64,000 bases of DNA. Source: Nesterenkonia sp. E16_10 (GTDB lineage: Bacteria > Actinomycetota > Actinomycetes > Actinomycetales > Micrococcaceae). The notes beneath the pieces are model-generated. The model saw only the letters and a program-made list of their open reading frames with translations, had not been told where the DNA came from and did no database searches. Of this stretch, positions 50,209 through 58,471 are shown piece after piece (the stretch's first letter is position 1; each line of letters begins with the position of its first letter). The DNA is taken from assembly GCF_017347085.1 (NCBI RefSeq), contig NZ_JADPSA010000029.1, positions 124,001-188,000 of the forward strand, given 5' to 3'. The position numbers were made by a program, and so were the translations under genes.

Positions 50209-51228
50209 ATGCTTGAGATGCTCGCGGTGATCGGTCCGATGTTCCTGGTGCTCGGCGTCGGATTCACCGCCGGGTTCGTCCCGCGCTTTCGCAGCGCCCA
50301 GGACCACCTCAACGGCTTCCTGTTCTACTTCGCGCTGCCCACGTTCATCTACACCGCGATGGTCACCGCTCCGCCCACCGCGGGGTTCCCGGTGCTGGCG
50401 GTGGCGATCGTCGCCGTGGTGACCCCGTTGGTCTCCATCGCGCTGTACTACGGCAGCTTCCTCTTCGGTGACCGCGGCCGGGAGGGCGCGGCGGCGACCT
50501 CATTGGCCGGCAGCTTCGGCAACGTCGGGTACTTCGGGATCCCGGTCTCGATCAGCGTGATCGGCCCGGAGGCCGGACTGGCCGCCGGGATCGTGCACAT
50601 GATGCACAACCTGATCTACCTCAACGGCTACCCCTTGGTGCGCACCATCGTGGCCGCCCGCGCCGAGCCGTCCGCGGCGTCGGGCGCCAATGCGGCCGAC
50701 GCCAGGAAGACCGGCCGGGCCGCCGGCGTCGGGCAGCTGCTGCGCACCCAGATCTGGCCGATCCTGAAGCGTGCGCTGCTGCTGAACCCGGTGTTCATCG
50801 CCATGGGGCTGGCGCTGCTGGTGGTGTTCAGCCCGCTGGGCCTGCCGGCGCCGATCAACGAATCGGTGAGCCTGCTGGGGCAGACCGCGGTGCCACTGGC
50901 GCTGTTCTGCGTCGGCCTGGCGCTGCACCCGGCGATCGAGGGGATCCGCAGCGGGGGAGTCCCCAAGCGACTGATCACGCTGGGCACGCTGGGCAAGATC
51001 CTGGTCCTGCCGCTGCTGACCTGGCTTGCGGTGCTGCCTTTCTACGACCAGCTCGGACCGGTCTGGGCCGGCACGCTGATCATCATCGCCGCCATGCCCT
51101 CCTCCACCACGGTCTACATCTTCGCGCAGCAGTACGAGGGTGACGGCCGCCTGGCCGCCTCGATCCTGGTGACCAGCACGCTGGCCTGCCTGATCACGCT
51201 TCCGCTGCTGGCCGAGCTGCTGCTCTGA
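50209..51228 (+). CDS. AEC-family (auxin efflux carrier) transporter
   Basis: A 339-residue membrane protein with two five-helix halves: first LVLGVGFTAGFVPRFR and FVPRFRSAQDHLNGFLFYF, second from about residue 190, with GQTAVPLALFCVGLALHP and AAMPSSTTVYIFAQQY. AEC members carry organic acids such as malate. GGAGG precedes the ATG. The 3' end overlaps the convergent ABC gene by 35 bases. Confidence 0.9.
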   Translation: MLEMLAVIGPMFLVLGVGFTAGFVPRFRSAQDHLNGFLFYFALPTFIYTAMVTAPPTAGFPVLAVAIVAVVTPLVSIALYYGSFLFGDRGREGAAATSLAGSFGNVGYFGIPVSISVIGPEAGLAAGIVHMMHNLIYLNGYPLVRTIVAARAEPSAASGANAADARKTGRAAGVGQLLRTQIWPILKRALLLNPVFIAMGLALLVVFSPLGLPAPINESVSLLGQTAVPLALFCVGLALHPAIEGIRSGGVPKRLITLGTLGKILVLPLLTWLAVLPFYDQLGPVWAGTLIIIAAMPSSTTVYIFAQQYEGDGRLAASILVTSTLACLITLPLLAELLL

Positions 51229-52876
51229 TCCGCCCGGCGTCGATCTCGTAGACGCTGCTGACATGGCGCAGCACCGCGCTGCGGTGGGCGATCATGATCA
51301 CCGTCGCGCTGGTGGCCTGGGGCATGCGTCGCAGGATCTCGGCCTGGGTGAGCGGATCCTGCGCCGAGGTGATCTCATCGAGGATCAGCACCGGGCTGCG
51401 GCGCAGATACCCCCGGGCCAGCGCCAGACGCTGGGACTGGCCTCCGGAGAGCCGCGCGCCCTCAGCTCCCATCGCGGTGTCCAGACCCTCGGGCATCGCG
51501 GCGATGTCGCCGTCGAAGCAGGCCGAACGGCACGCGGCCAGCACCTGCTCCTCGGTGGCCGCCGGGCTGCCCAGCAGCAGGTTCTCGCGGATGCTGCCGC
51601 TGATCAGCACCGGGCGCTGCTCCACCACGGTGATATGGGCGCGCAGCGCGGCCAGCGAGAGCTCACGCACATCGGTGCCGCCGAGTCTCACCTCGCCGGC
51701 CTGGGGGTCCCAGACCCGGGTCAGCAGCGAGGCGAGCGTGGATTTTCCGGATCCGCTGACCCCGACGACGGCGGCCACCGCGCCGGGTTCGATCCGCAGG
51801 TCCACCTCATGCAGCACCTCCCGCTCGGTGCCGGGGTAGCCGAAGCTGACGCCGTGGAAGGACACCGAGGCGGCGGCCTCGTGCTCGGTGTGCACCGGGG
51901 AGGGGTGCTTCGGCTCGGTGACCTCCGGGGTGCTCTCTTCGAGCTCGCGCAGGTTCGCCGCGGAGGCCAGCGCTGCGGGCAGCGAGATCCCCAGCGCCTC
52001 GATCGCGGCCAGGGCCGGTGCGGTGCCCGGCACCAGGGCCAGCACCAGCAGCAGCTCGGTGTAGCCGATCGCGCCTGCCTGGGCCTGGGGGAGTCCCAGG
52101 AGCAGCAGCACGAAGAGCGCGAGCACCTGCCAGCCCTGGCCGGAGGCGGCGCGCAGTCCCTGCAGCACCGAGGCGCCGCGTGAGGTCTCACCGATCTGGG
52201 CACCGATGCGGTCCACCCGCTCTGCGCGCTGTTCCTGAGCGCCGAAGATGGTGATCTCCTGCCGGCCGCGCAGGTCATCGCTGATCTCCTGGGCCAGCGC
52301 GCCGCGTGCCCGGACCGCGGTGGTGCTGCTCGCACGTGCCCCGCGGCGCCCGAGGCCGATCAGCGTGGCCGCGGCGGCCAGGAAGATCAGCAGCAGCCCC
52401 AGCGCCAGCGCGGGCCCGGTGAGGGTCCACGTGAGCAACACCGCGGTGGCGGGGATGACCACGGCGGTCACCACCGGGGCCAGGGTGTGCGCGAAGAAGA
52501 CCTCTACCCGGTCCACGTCGCGGGTGGCCGCCGAGAGCAGCCGGCCGCTGCCGCGGGAGGCGGTCACCGCCGGGGCGAGCGGGATCAGCTTCTCGTAGAG
52601 CCGGACCCGCAGCTGCTCCAGCAGGGCGAAGGCTGCGGTGTGCCCGGAGAGCTGCTCGGCGTAGCGGGTCAGGCCCTTGGCCGCGGCCAGGGCGATCATC
52701 ACCGCGATGACGCTGCCCAGCGGCGGGACCTGTTGACCGTCGGCGAGGCGTCCGACCAGCCAGGCCGGGTAGACCAGCAGGGCGGCGCCGCAGAGCAGGG
52801 TCAGTGTGCGGGCGAAGGCTGAGAGGGCGAGCAGCCCGGCGGAGCCCCGGGCCAGTGTCAGCAGATGCAGGATCAT
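51194..52876 (-). CDS. CydC-like ABC exporter subunit
   Basis: A 560-residue half-transporter: six membrane helices (about 10-300), then an ATPase domain with Walker A GVSGSGKST, signature LSGGQSQRLALA, Walker B VLILDEITSAQDP (Ile-Thr in place of the usual Pro-Thr) and switch His in IMIAHRSAVL. It resembles CydC of the CydDC glutathione/cysteine exporter that supports cytochrome bd assembly. It overlaps its partner by four bases. No cydAB is in the window, so the cyd role is not certain. Confidence 0.87.
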   Translation of the reverse strand: MILHLLTLARGSAGLLALSAFARTLTLLCGAALLVYPAWLVGRLADGQQVPPLGSVIAVMIALAAAKGLTRYAEQLSGHTAAFALLEQLRVRLYEKLIPLAPAVTASRGSGRLLSAATRDVDRVEVFFAHTLAPVVTAVVIPATAVLLTWTLTGPALALGLLLIFLAAAATLIGLGRRGARASSTTAVRARGALAQEISDDLRGRQEITIFGAQEQRAERVDRIGAQIGETSRGASVLQGLRAASGQGWQVLALFVLLLLGLPQAQAGAIGYTELLLVLALVPGTAPALAAIEALGISLPAALASAANLRELEESTPEVTEPKHPSPVHTEHEAAASVSFHGVSFGYPGTEREVLHEVDLRIEPGAVAAVVGVSGSGKSTLASLLTRVWDPQAGEVRLGGTDVRELSLAALRAHITVVEQRPVLISGSIRENLLLGSPAATEEQVLAACRSACFDGDIAAMPEGLDTAMGAEGARLSGGQSQRLALARGYLRRSPVLILDEITSAQDPLTQAEILRRMPQATSATVIMIAHRSAVLRHVSSVYEIDAGRIRAAARPAAEA

Positions 52877-54678
52877 CGGTCTTCTCCTTCTCCGGCCGTG
52901 GCCTGCGCGTAGTAGCCGGACTGGGCGAGCAGCTCCTCCGGGGTGCCCAGCGCGGCGGGTTCTCCAGCCTCGAGCACCAGGACCTGATCGGCCCAGCGGG
53001 TGGTGGTCAGCCGGTGGGCGATGAGGATCAGCGTGTGGTCTCGGGCGAGGCCGCGCAGGGTCTCATCGACCAGGCGTTCCGCCCTCCGGTCCAGGTCGGC
53101 GGTGGGCTCATCCAGGATCAGCAGCTTGGCCCCGGAGAGCAGCGCGCGGGCGATCGCCAGGCGGCGGATCTGCCCGCCGGAGAGCGCTCCGCCGTCCTCG
53201 CCGACCTGGGTGGACAGCCCGCGTGGCTTCGCGGCGATCTCCGCGTCCAGGCGTGCCTGGGTCAGGACCTCCCAGAGCTGGTCATCGGTGGCCTCGGGCC
53301 GGGCCAGGCGGAGGTTCTCCGCCACGGTGCCGGAGAAGATGAACGGCTTCTGCGCGACGGTCACGGCGGCCCGCTGGAGCGCAGTCGAGTCCGCAGCTCG
53401 GCCTTCCAGCAGCAGCTCCCCGGTGGCATGCGGGATCAGTCCCTGCAGCACCTGGGCCAGTGTGGACTTCCCCGCCCCGGAAGGTCCGACGACGGCGATC
53501 GCGGCGCCGCGGGTCACGCTCAGCGTGACCCCGCGCAGCACGCGCTCGCCCCCGCGATCCACCCCGAGGTCCTCCAGGCGCAGCAGCTCCGTGGCCCGGG
53601 CTGAGATCTGGGCGGGGGCCTGCGCTGAGGACTGGGCTGCGGTCTCGCCGGGGGTGCTGGATGTGCTCTGCCCCGGGGTGCTCAGGGTCTGGGTGAACAG
53701 TCCCTGCTGGGTCCGCCCGGCCATCGCCACGTAGAAGGAGCGCCCGAGCTTGTCGATGGGTTCATAGAGCAGCGTGGTGAGCAGCACCACGGCGAGGAAG
53801 TCGCCGGCGGTGATCGCACCGTCCTGGAAGCGCCACAGCGCAAGGCCCACGGCGGAGGTGATCATCACCAGGGAGAACAGGGCATCGTTGACCAGGATCA
53901 TCAGCTGGCTGCGCCTGAGCAGGGCCACCGCCTGGACCCGGAGCGCGGCGGCTGCCTCAGCCACGCTGCGCCGTCCGGCATCCTCGGCGCCGAGCAGCAC
54001 CAGGCCCCCGAGCGAGCGCAGGACCTCCTGGAACTTCGCGGTCGCAGCCCCGGCGAGCCGCCGGTAGGCGGCGGTGGGGCCGCGGAAGCGTTTCAGGAAG
54101 AACCGGACCAGGACCGGAACCAGCAGCACCAGGACCAGCAGCACGACCGCGATGATCGGGTCCACGAAGCTGCCCAGCATCAGCAGCACCAGCGCCGGGG
54201 CGGTGAAGGCCGCCAGGGCCGGACCCAGAAACTCCGCACGGTATTCGGCGATGCGCTCGACCCCGCCGGTGAGCAGATCAGCCTCACCCATGCCGGGACG
54301 CCCAGCACCGGCGTGCCCGCCTGGACGCCCACCGGGACGCCCACCTGAATGGCCGCCCGCGCGCCCCGCCGTCTTCCCCGCCGCTTGTCCCGCCGCGCCC
54401 GCCGTCTCACCCGCCGGGTCGCGGTGCAGGGCCGCCCGGATTCCGCTGCCGCGCCAGAGCTGCTCCTCCACGGCGCGCAGCCGAGGCGGGACGGCTGCGG
54501 CGATGCCGGAACAGGTCACCGCCACGGCGCCGGCGACCGCGCCGAGGACCAGCCCACCGGTGATGTCCGTGGCGTTCAGCGCGGCGTCGAGCACCCGCCC
54601 GAGAGCGAGGAACAGCGTGGCGAGCGCGAGCGTGCGCACCCATTGCAGGGCGGTCGCGATCCAGGCGCGGGGAGGCAT
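52873..54678 (-). CDS. CydD-like ABC exporter subunit with low-complexity insert
   Basis: A 601-residue half-transporter: membrane domain (about 10-340) and ATPase domain with GPSGAGKST, LSGGQIRRLAIA and LLILDEPTADLD. Residues about 90-135 form a Gly/Arg/Ala-rich insert (GHSGGRPGGRPGGHAGAGRP in part) where relatives have a short loop, presumably cytoplasmic. It pairs with the CydC-like subunit. ATG 54678 is used; GTG 54693 would add five residues. Confidence 0.87.
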   Translation of the reverse strand: MPPRAWIATALQWVRTLALATLFLALGRVLDAALNATDITGGLVLGAVAGAVAVTCSGIAAAVPPRLRAVEEQLWRGSGIRAALHRDPAGETAGAAGQAAGKTAGRAGGHSGGRPGGRPGGHAGAGRPGMGEADLLTGGVERIAEYRAEFLGPALAAFTAPALVLLMLGSFVDPIIAVVLLVLVLLVPVLVRFFLKRFRGPTAAYRRLAGAATAKFQEVLRSLGGLVLLGAEDAGRRSVAEAAAALRVQAVALLRRSQLMILVNDALFSLVMITSAVGLALWRFQDGAITAGDFLAVVLLTTLLYEPIDKLGRSFYVAMAGRTQQGLFTQTLSTPGQSTSSTPGETAAQSSAQAPAQISARATELLRLEDLGVDRGGERVLRGVTLSVTRGAAIAVVGPSGAGKSTLAQVLQGLIPHATGELLLEGRAADSTALQRAAVTVAQKPFIFSGTVAENLRLARPEATDDQLWEVLTQARLDAEIAAKPRGLSTQVGEDGGALSGGQIRRLAIARALLSGAKLLILDEPTADLDRRAERLVDETLRGLARDHTLILIAHRLTTTRWADQVLVLEAGEPAALGTPEELLAQSGYYAQATAGEGEDR

Positions 54679-54701
54679 GTCTTCCAGAAGCACGCCTCAG
54701 A

Positions 54702-55865
54702 TCATTCCAGGTTCAGCGGCCCTCCGGGAGCGAGTGCAACATTTGCGAAGCGGGTCCCGATCCGATGCTGAGCCGCAGTGTCCGGGTGCAGCTGGTCCGG
54801 CATCGGCAGCTCCGCCTCGTCGGACTCCCCGAAGAGATGCAGACCGTCGAGGAAGTGCAGCTGCGGATCCTCCTTGCGGCGTGCCTGGACGATCTCGCGC
54901 AGCGCACGGCGGATCACCTGCAGGGTGAGCTTGCCGGAGGCGACCTCGCGGGAGTCGCCCATCGAGGAGAAGCGCGGGCCGGACTCCAGCAGGTCCATCT
55001 GCAGCGGTCCGGGCCGGGTCTCCTGGATCGAGCAGTGCAGCGGGGAGACCAGCAGCAGCGGGGTCTCGGCGTGGGGGCCCTCGCGGATCGTGTCGAGGAA
55101 GCCGTGCACCGCGGGGATGAAGGTGCGCAGGCGCATGGTGTCCCCGTTGGTGATGTTGATCCCCAGCTTCAGGCTGATCACATCGGCCTCGGCGGAGCGG
55201 ATGGTCCTGGCGGTGAACGGGTCCAGCATCGCCTGCCCGGCGAGCCCGAGGTTGGTCAGCCGCACCCCGGCGGCCCGGGCGGCCACCACGGGCCAGGTGC
55301 CGGTGGGATGGCGCACGGCGAAGCCGTGGCTGATCGAGCTGCCGTGATGCAGCCAGCGGGTCATGCCCTCGGCTCCAGCAGGGATCACCGCGGCGTCGGA
55401 TTCGAGTCCGACCAGCTCGGTCCGCTCATCGTGGGGCAGCCAGATCTGCACATCGTGGGTGCCCGGGGGCAGCCCGGGAAGCTCGATCCGGGCGTCCTCA
55501 CTCCTGGTGCTGGAGACTTCACCGGTGATCGGGTCGCTGCGGCGAGTGGTGCCCACACCGTCCACCGGCGAGGGCAGCTGCGCATAGAGCTCCCCGTCCA
55601 CCAGCACGTCGTAGACCGCCCCGTACGGGGTCTCATCCCCGGTGAGCTCGCGGGTCGGGTGGGTGATCAGCGTCAGTCTCGAGGCCTCGGTGCGGACGTC
55701 GAGGTGGACGCCGCTGGGCTCTGCGGCCACGCGCTCCACACCTGGATCGGTGCTCTGGCGCCGCGCGGACGCGGGCAGTCGCCAGGGCAGCAGACCACGG
55801 TCGGTGAACTCGTGCTCCAGCGCGCCGCGCAGCATCGGCCCCAGGGCCTCGGCAGAGATTCTCAT
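54702..55865 (-). CDS. SGNH/GDSL-type hydrolase
   Basis: A 387-residue protein. The N-terminal half is beta-rich (a jelly-roll-like accessory domain); from about residue 190 it shows SGNH features: the Ser in HHGSSISHGF, Gly in NLGLAGQAMLD, an Asn in KLGINITNGD, and the Asp-His pair in MPDQLHPDTAA. It is probably an esterase or deacetylase acting on carbohydrate. No signal peptide is seen from ATG 55865. The frame is open further upstream but crosses regulatory DNA of the divergent ChrA-like gene. Confidence 0.8.
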   Translation of the reverse strand: MRISAEALGPMLRGALEHEFTDRGLLPWRLPASARRQSTDPGVERVAAEPSGVHLDVRTEASRLTLITHPTRELTGDETPYGAVYDVLVDGELYAQLPSPVDGVGTTRRSDPITGEVSSTRSEDARIELPGLPPGTHDVQIWLPHDERTELVGLESDAAVIPAGAEGMTRWLHHGSSISHGFAVRHPTGTWPVVAARAAGVRLTNLGLAGQAMLDPFTARTIRSAEADVISLKLGINITNGDTMRLRTFIPAVHGFLDTIREGPHAETPLLLVSPLHCSIQETRPGPLQMDLLESGPRFSSMGDSREVASGKLTLQVIRRALREIVQARRKEDPQLHFLDGLHLFGESDEAELPMPDQLHPDTAAQHRIGTRFANVALAPGGPLNLE

Positions 55866-55965
55866 ATGTGTCCCCAATCCCAGGAGTTGCTGGGCTGAAC
55901 AGTACCAACCGGCGGGCGGGGTCTGTTCAACCGCTGTTAACCTTCCTGCCCGAGTGTGGGGCCCG

Positions 55966-57198
55966 ATGACTGAGCATTCAGCGGACGACGCCGGCCCCGC
56001 CGCCTCCCGACATCCCGGCACCGTGGCAGAGGTCTTCCTGGTCTTCCTGCGTCTGGGGCTCACCTCATTCGGCGGCCCGGTGGCCCACCTGGCCTACTTC
56101 CGCGATGCCTTCGTCACTCGCCGGCAATGGCTGAGCGAGAAGGCCTACGCGGACCTGGTGGGACTCTGCCAGTTCCTGCCCGGGCCGGCGTCGAGCCAGG
56201 TGGGCATGGCGCTGGGTCTGCAGCGCGCCGGCTACCCCGGGATGATCGCGGCCTGGTTCGCGTTCACGATGCCTTCCGTGGCGCTGCTGGTCGCCTTCGC
56301 GCTGGGAGTCCAGCACGCCGGGGACCTCACCGAGGCCGGATGGATCGATGGGTTCAAGGCCGCCGCGGTGGCAGTGGTGGCGCACGCCGTGCTCTCGATG
56401 GCCAAGACACTCACCCCGGATGCTCCGCGCGCCTCCATCGCCGCCGCCGCGATGGTGCTGGTGCTGCTCGTGCCGCACCCCCTGATCCAGGTCGCGGCGA
56501 TCCTGATCGCCGGTATCACGGGATTCCTCTGGCTGCGCGGCCCCGAGGCCGGACCCAGGTCCGAGGACGCCTTCACCGTGCGCGTCTCCCGGCGCGTCGC
56601 ATGGACCGCCGCGACGCTCTTCGCCGGGCTGCTGGCTGGACTGCCGGTGCTCGCGGCCACCACCGGCGCCGGATGGACCGCGATGATCGACTCGTTCTAC
56701 CGGGCCGGGGCGCTGGTGTTCGGCGGCGGGCATGTGGTGCTTCCGCTGCTGCAGGCCGAGACCGTCCCCGCCATGGTGGATCCCGAGGTCTTCCTCGCCG
56801 GCTACGGGGCCGCCCAGGCGGTGCCTGGGCCGTTGTTCACCTTCGCCGGGTTCCTCGGCGCCTCCAACATGGGCGAGCCCACCGGTGTGCTGGGTGCGGT
56901 CCTCGCCGTGCTGGCGATCTTTCTGCCCGCGGCGCTGCTGGTGATCGCGGCGCTGCCGTTCTGGGAGCGGCTGCGTGGCAACGTGTCTGCACAGAAGGCG
57001 CTGGCCGGGGTCAACGCCGGCGTCGTCGGGATCCTGGCCGCGGCGCTCTACACCCCGGTGTTCACCGCCGGGGTGCTCGAGGTCGGGATCGGGGCGCTGG
57101 TGCTGGCGGTTCTGGCCTTCGTGGCGCTGAACAGCTGGCGGGCCCCGGCCTGGTCGGTGGTGCTCGCCGCGGGGCTGCTGGGCTGGGCGCTGCTCTGA
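55966..57198 (+). CDS. ChrA-like chromate/anion transporter
   Basis: A 410-residue two-domain CHR transporter. Each half has the family pattern: LRLGLTSFGGPVAHLAYFR and CQFLPGPASSQVGMALG in the first, FGGGHVVLPLLQ and QAVPGPLFTFAGFLG in the second. Long (two-domain) CHR proteins export chromate or move related oxyanions. No chrB-like regulator is next to it, so chromate resistance is likely but not shown. Confidence 0.9.
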   Translation: MTEHSADDAGPAASRHPGTVAEVFLVFLRLGLTSFGGPVAHLAYFRDAFVTRRQWLSEKAYADLVGLCQFLPGPASSQVGMALGLQRAGYPGMIAAWFAFTMPSVALLVAFALGVQHAGDLTEAGWIDGFKAAAVAVVAHAVLSMAKTLTPDAPRASIAAAAMVLVLLVPHPLIQVAAILIAGITGFLWLRGPEAGPRSEDAFTVRVSRRVAWTAATLFAGLLAGLPVLAATTGAGWTAMIDSFYRAGALVFGGGHVVLPLLQAETVPAMVDPEVFLAGYGAAQAVPGPLFTFAGFLGASNMGEPTGVLGAVLAVLAIFLPAALLVIAALPFWERLRGNVSAQKALAGVNAGVVGILAAALYTPVFTAGVLEVGIGALVLAVLAFVALNSWRAPAWSVVLAAGLLGWALL

Positions 57199-57298
57199 GC
57201 GCCTCGACTGGCCGGGGGACACATATCGAGCCAAAGCTCAGGGCCGAGAGGTACAGTTCTGGGGTACTTGACCGCTCTGGCGAGGAGGGCCCTGCCGC

Positions 57299-58459
57299 AT
57301 GCTGAGCTCCCAAGCTCGCGGGCTGAGTCGCCTCTATGCCCTCGACGTGGCGCGGGCCGCCGCGGTGTTCGGCATGATCATCGTCAACGTCGGTCCCTAC
57401 AACACCGACGGCTGGGCCTCCTGGATCGTCCGGGCGCTCAATGGGCGTGCTTCGATCCTGTTCGTGGTGCTCGCCGGGATCGGTGTGACCTTCCTGGCCC
57501 GTCGCTCGCTGACCAAGGGCATCACCCGACGCAGCACGCTGCTCTGGCGGGGTCTGCTGCTGCTCGCGCTGGGGCTGGGTCTGCAGACCCTCGAGCACGG
57601 GGTCAACGTGATCCTCTCCACCTACGCGGCGCTGTTCTTCCTTGCCGCGTTCATGGTCAAGATGACCACCCGCTGGCTCTTCTTCTCCGCCACCGTCTCG
57701 GCGCTGTTGGGACCGGTGCTCTGGATCCTGGCGCGGCAGACCACCCATTTTCAGATCGAACCGGCCCAGATCGGGGACTCACCGTTCGAGATCATCGGCG
57801 CCATCCTGGTCTCCGGTCCGTATCCGCTGGTGGTCTGGATCGCCCCGTTCTTCCTCGGGGTCTGGCTGGGCCGGCAGCCGCTGGGCAACGCCAAGGTCCA
57901 ATGGCGGCTGGTCTATCTGGGCGCGATCGCCGGTTTCGGCGCGTTCGGCCTCTCTGAGGTGCTGGTGCGGGCCCTGGGCGAACCCGACACCACGCAGGTC
58001 GGCTTCGACCGGATGATCTCTGCGGTGGGACATTCCCAGATGCCGCTGTGGCTGATCAGCTCCATCGGCACCGCGGTGATGCTGCTGGGCATCCTGCTGA
58101 TCGTCGTCCCGCACATCAGCCAGCGCATCCGACTGCTGGTCGTCGTTGGGCAGATGCCGCTCACGGCCTACACGGTTCACCTGGTGATCATCGCGCTGGT
58201 GATCTACCCCGGTCCGGAGAACCCCATCGAAGGGTTCCTGATCAGCTGCGCGATCATGTTGGGGCTGATCCTCTTCGCCGTGGTGTGGATGGCCAACTTC
58301 CGCTACGGTCCGCTGGAGACGCTGCTGCGCAAGACCCCCGGATTCCTGCGGGTCACCTACCGGCTGCCCGAACGCCACCGCCGCCGCCAGCTCGCCCGGC
58401 CCTACCCGCGCCGAGCGAAGCCCGGGTCATCCATGGAACAGAAGCCGACGCCTTCCTGA
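57299..58459 (+). CDS. DUF418-family membrane protein
   Basis: A 386-residue protein with about ten helices. The N-terminus, RLYALDVARAAAVFGMIIVN, is the DUF418/heparan-N-acetyltransferase-like start, and the C-terminal half carries the DUF418 pattern GQMPLTAYTVHLV followed by FRYGPLETLLRK. Such proteins are thought to move acyl groups across the membrane. GAGGAGG precedes the ATG. It is 12 bases from the gamma-glutamyltransferase gene and probably co-transcribed with it. Confidence 0.88.
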   Translation: MLSSQARGLSRLYALDVARAAAVFGMIIVNVGPYNTDGWASWIVRALNGRASILFVVLAGIGVTFLARRSLTKGITRRSTLLWRGLLLLALGLGLQTLEHGVNVILSTYAALFFLAAFMVKMTTRWLFFSATVSALLGPVLWILARQTTHFQIEPAQIGDSPFEIIGAILVSGPYPLVVWIAPFFLGVWLGRQPLGNAKVQWRLVYLGAIAGFGAFGLSEVLVRALGEPDTTQVGFDRMISAVGHSQMPLWLISSIGTAVMLLGILLIVVPHISQRIRLLVVVGQMPLTAYTVHLVIIALVIYPGPENPIEGFLISCAIMLGLILFAVVWMANFRYGPLETLLRKTPGFLRVTYRLPERHRRRQLARPYPRRAKPGSSMEQKPTPS

Positions 58460-58471
58460 GGGAGACGAAAC

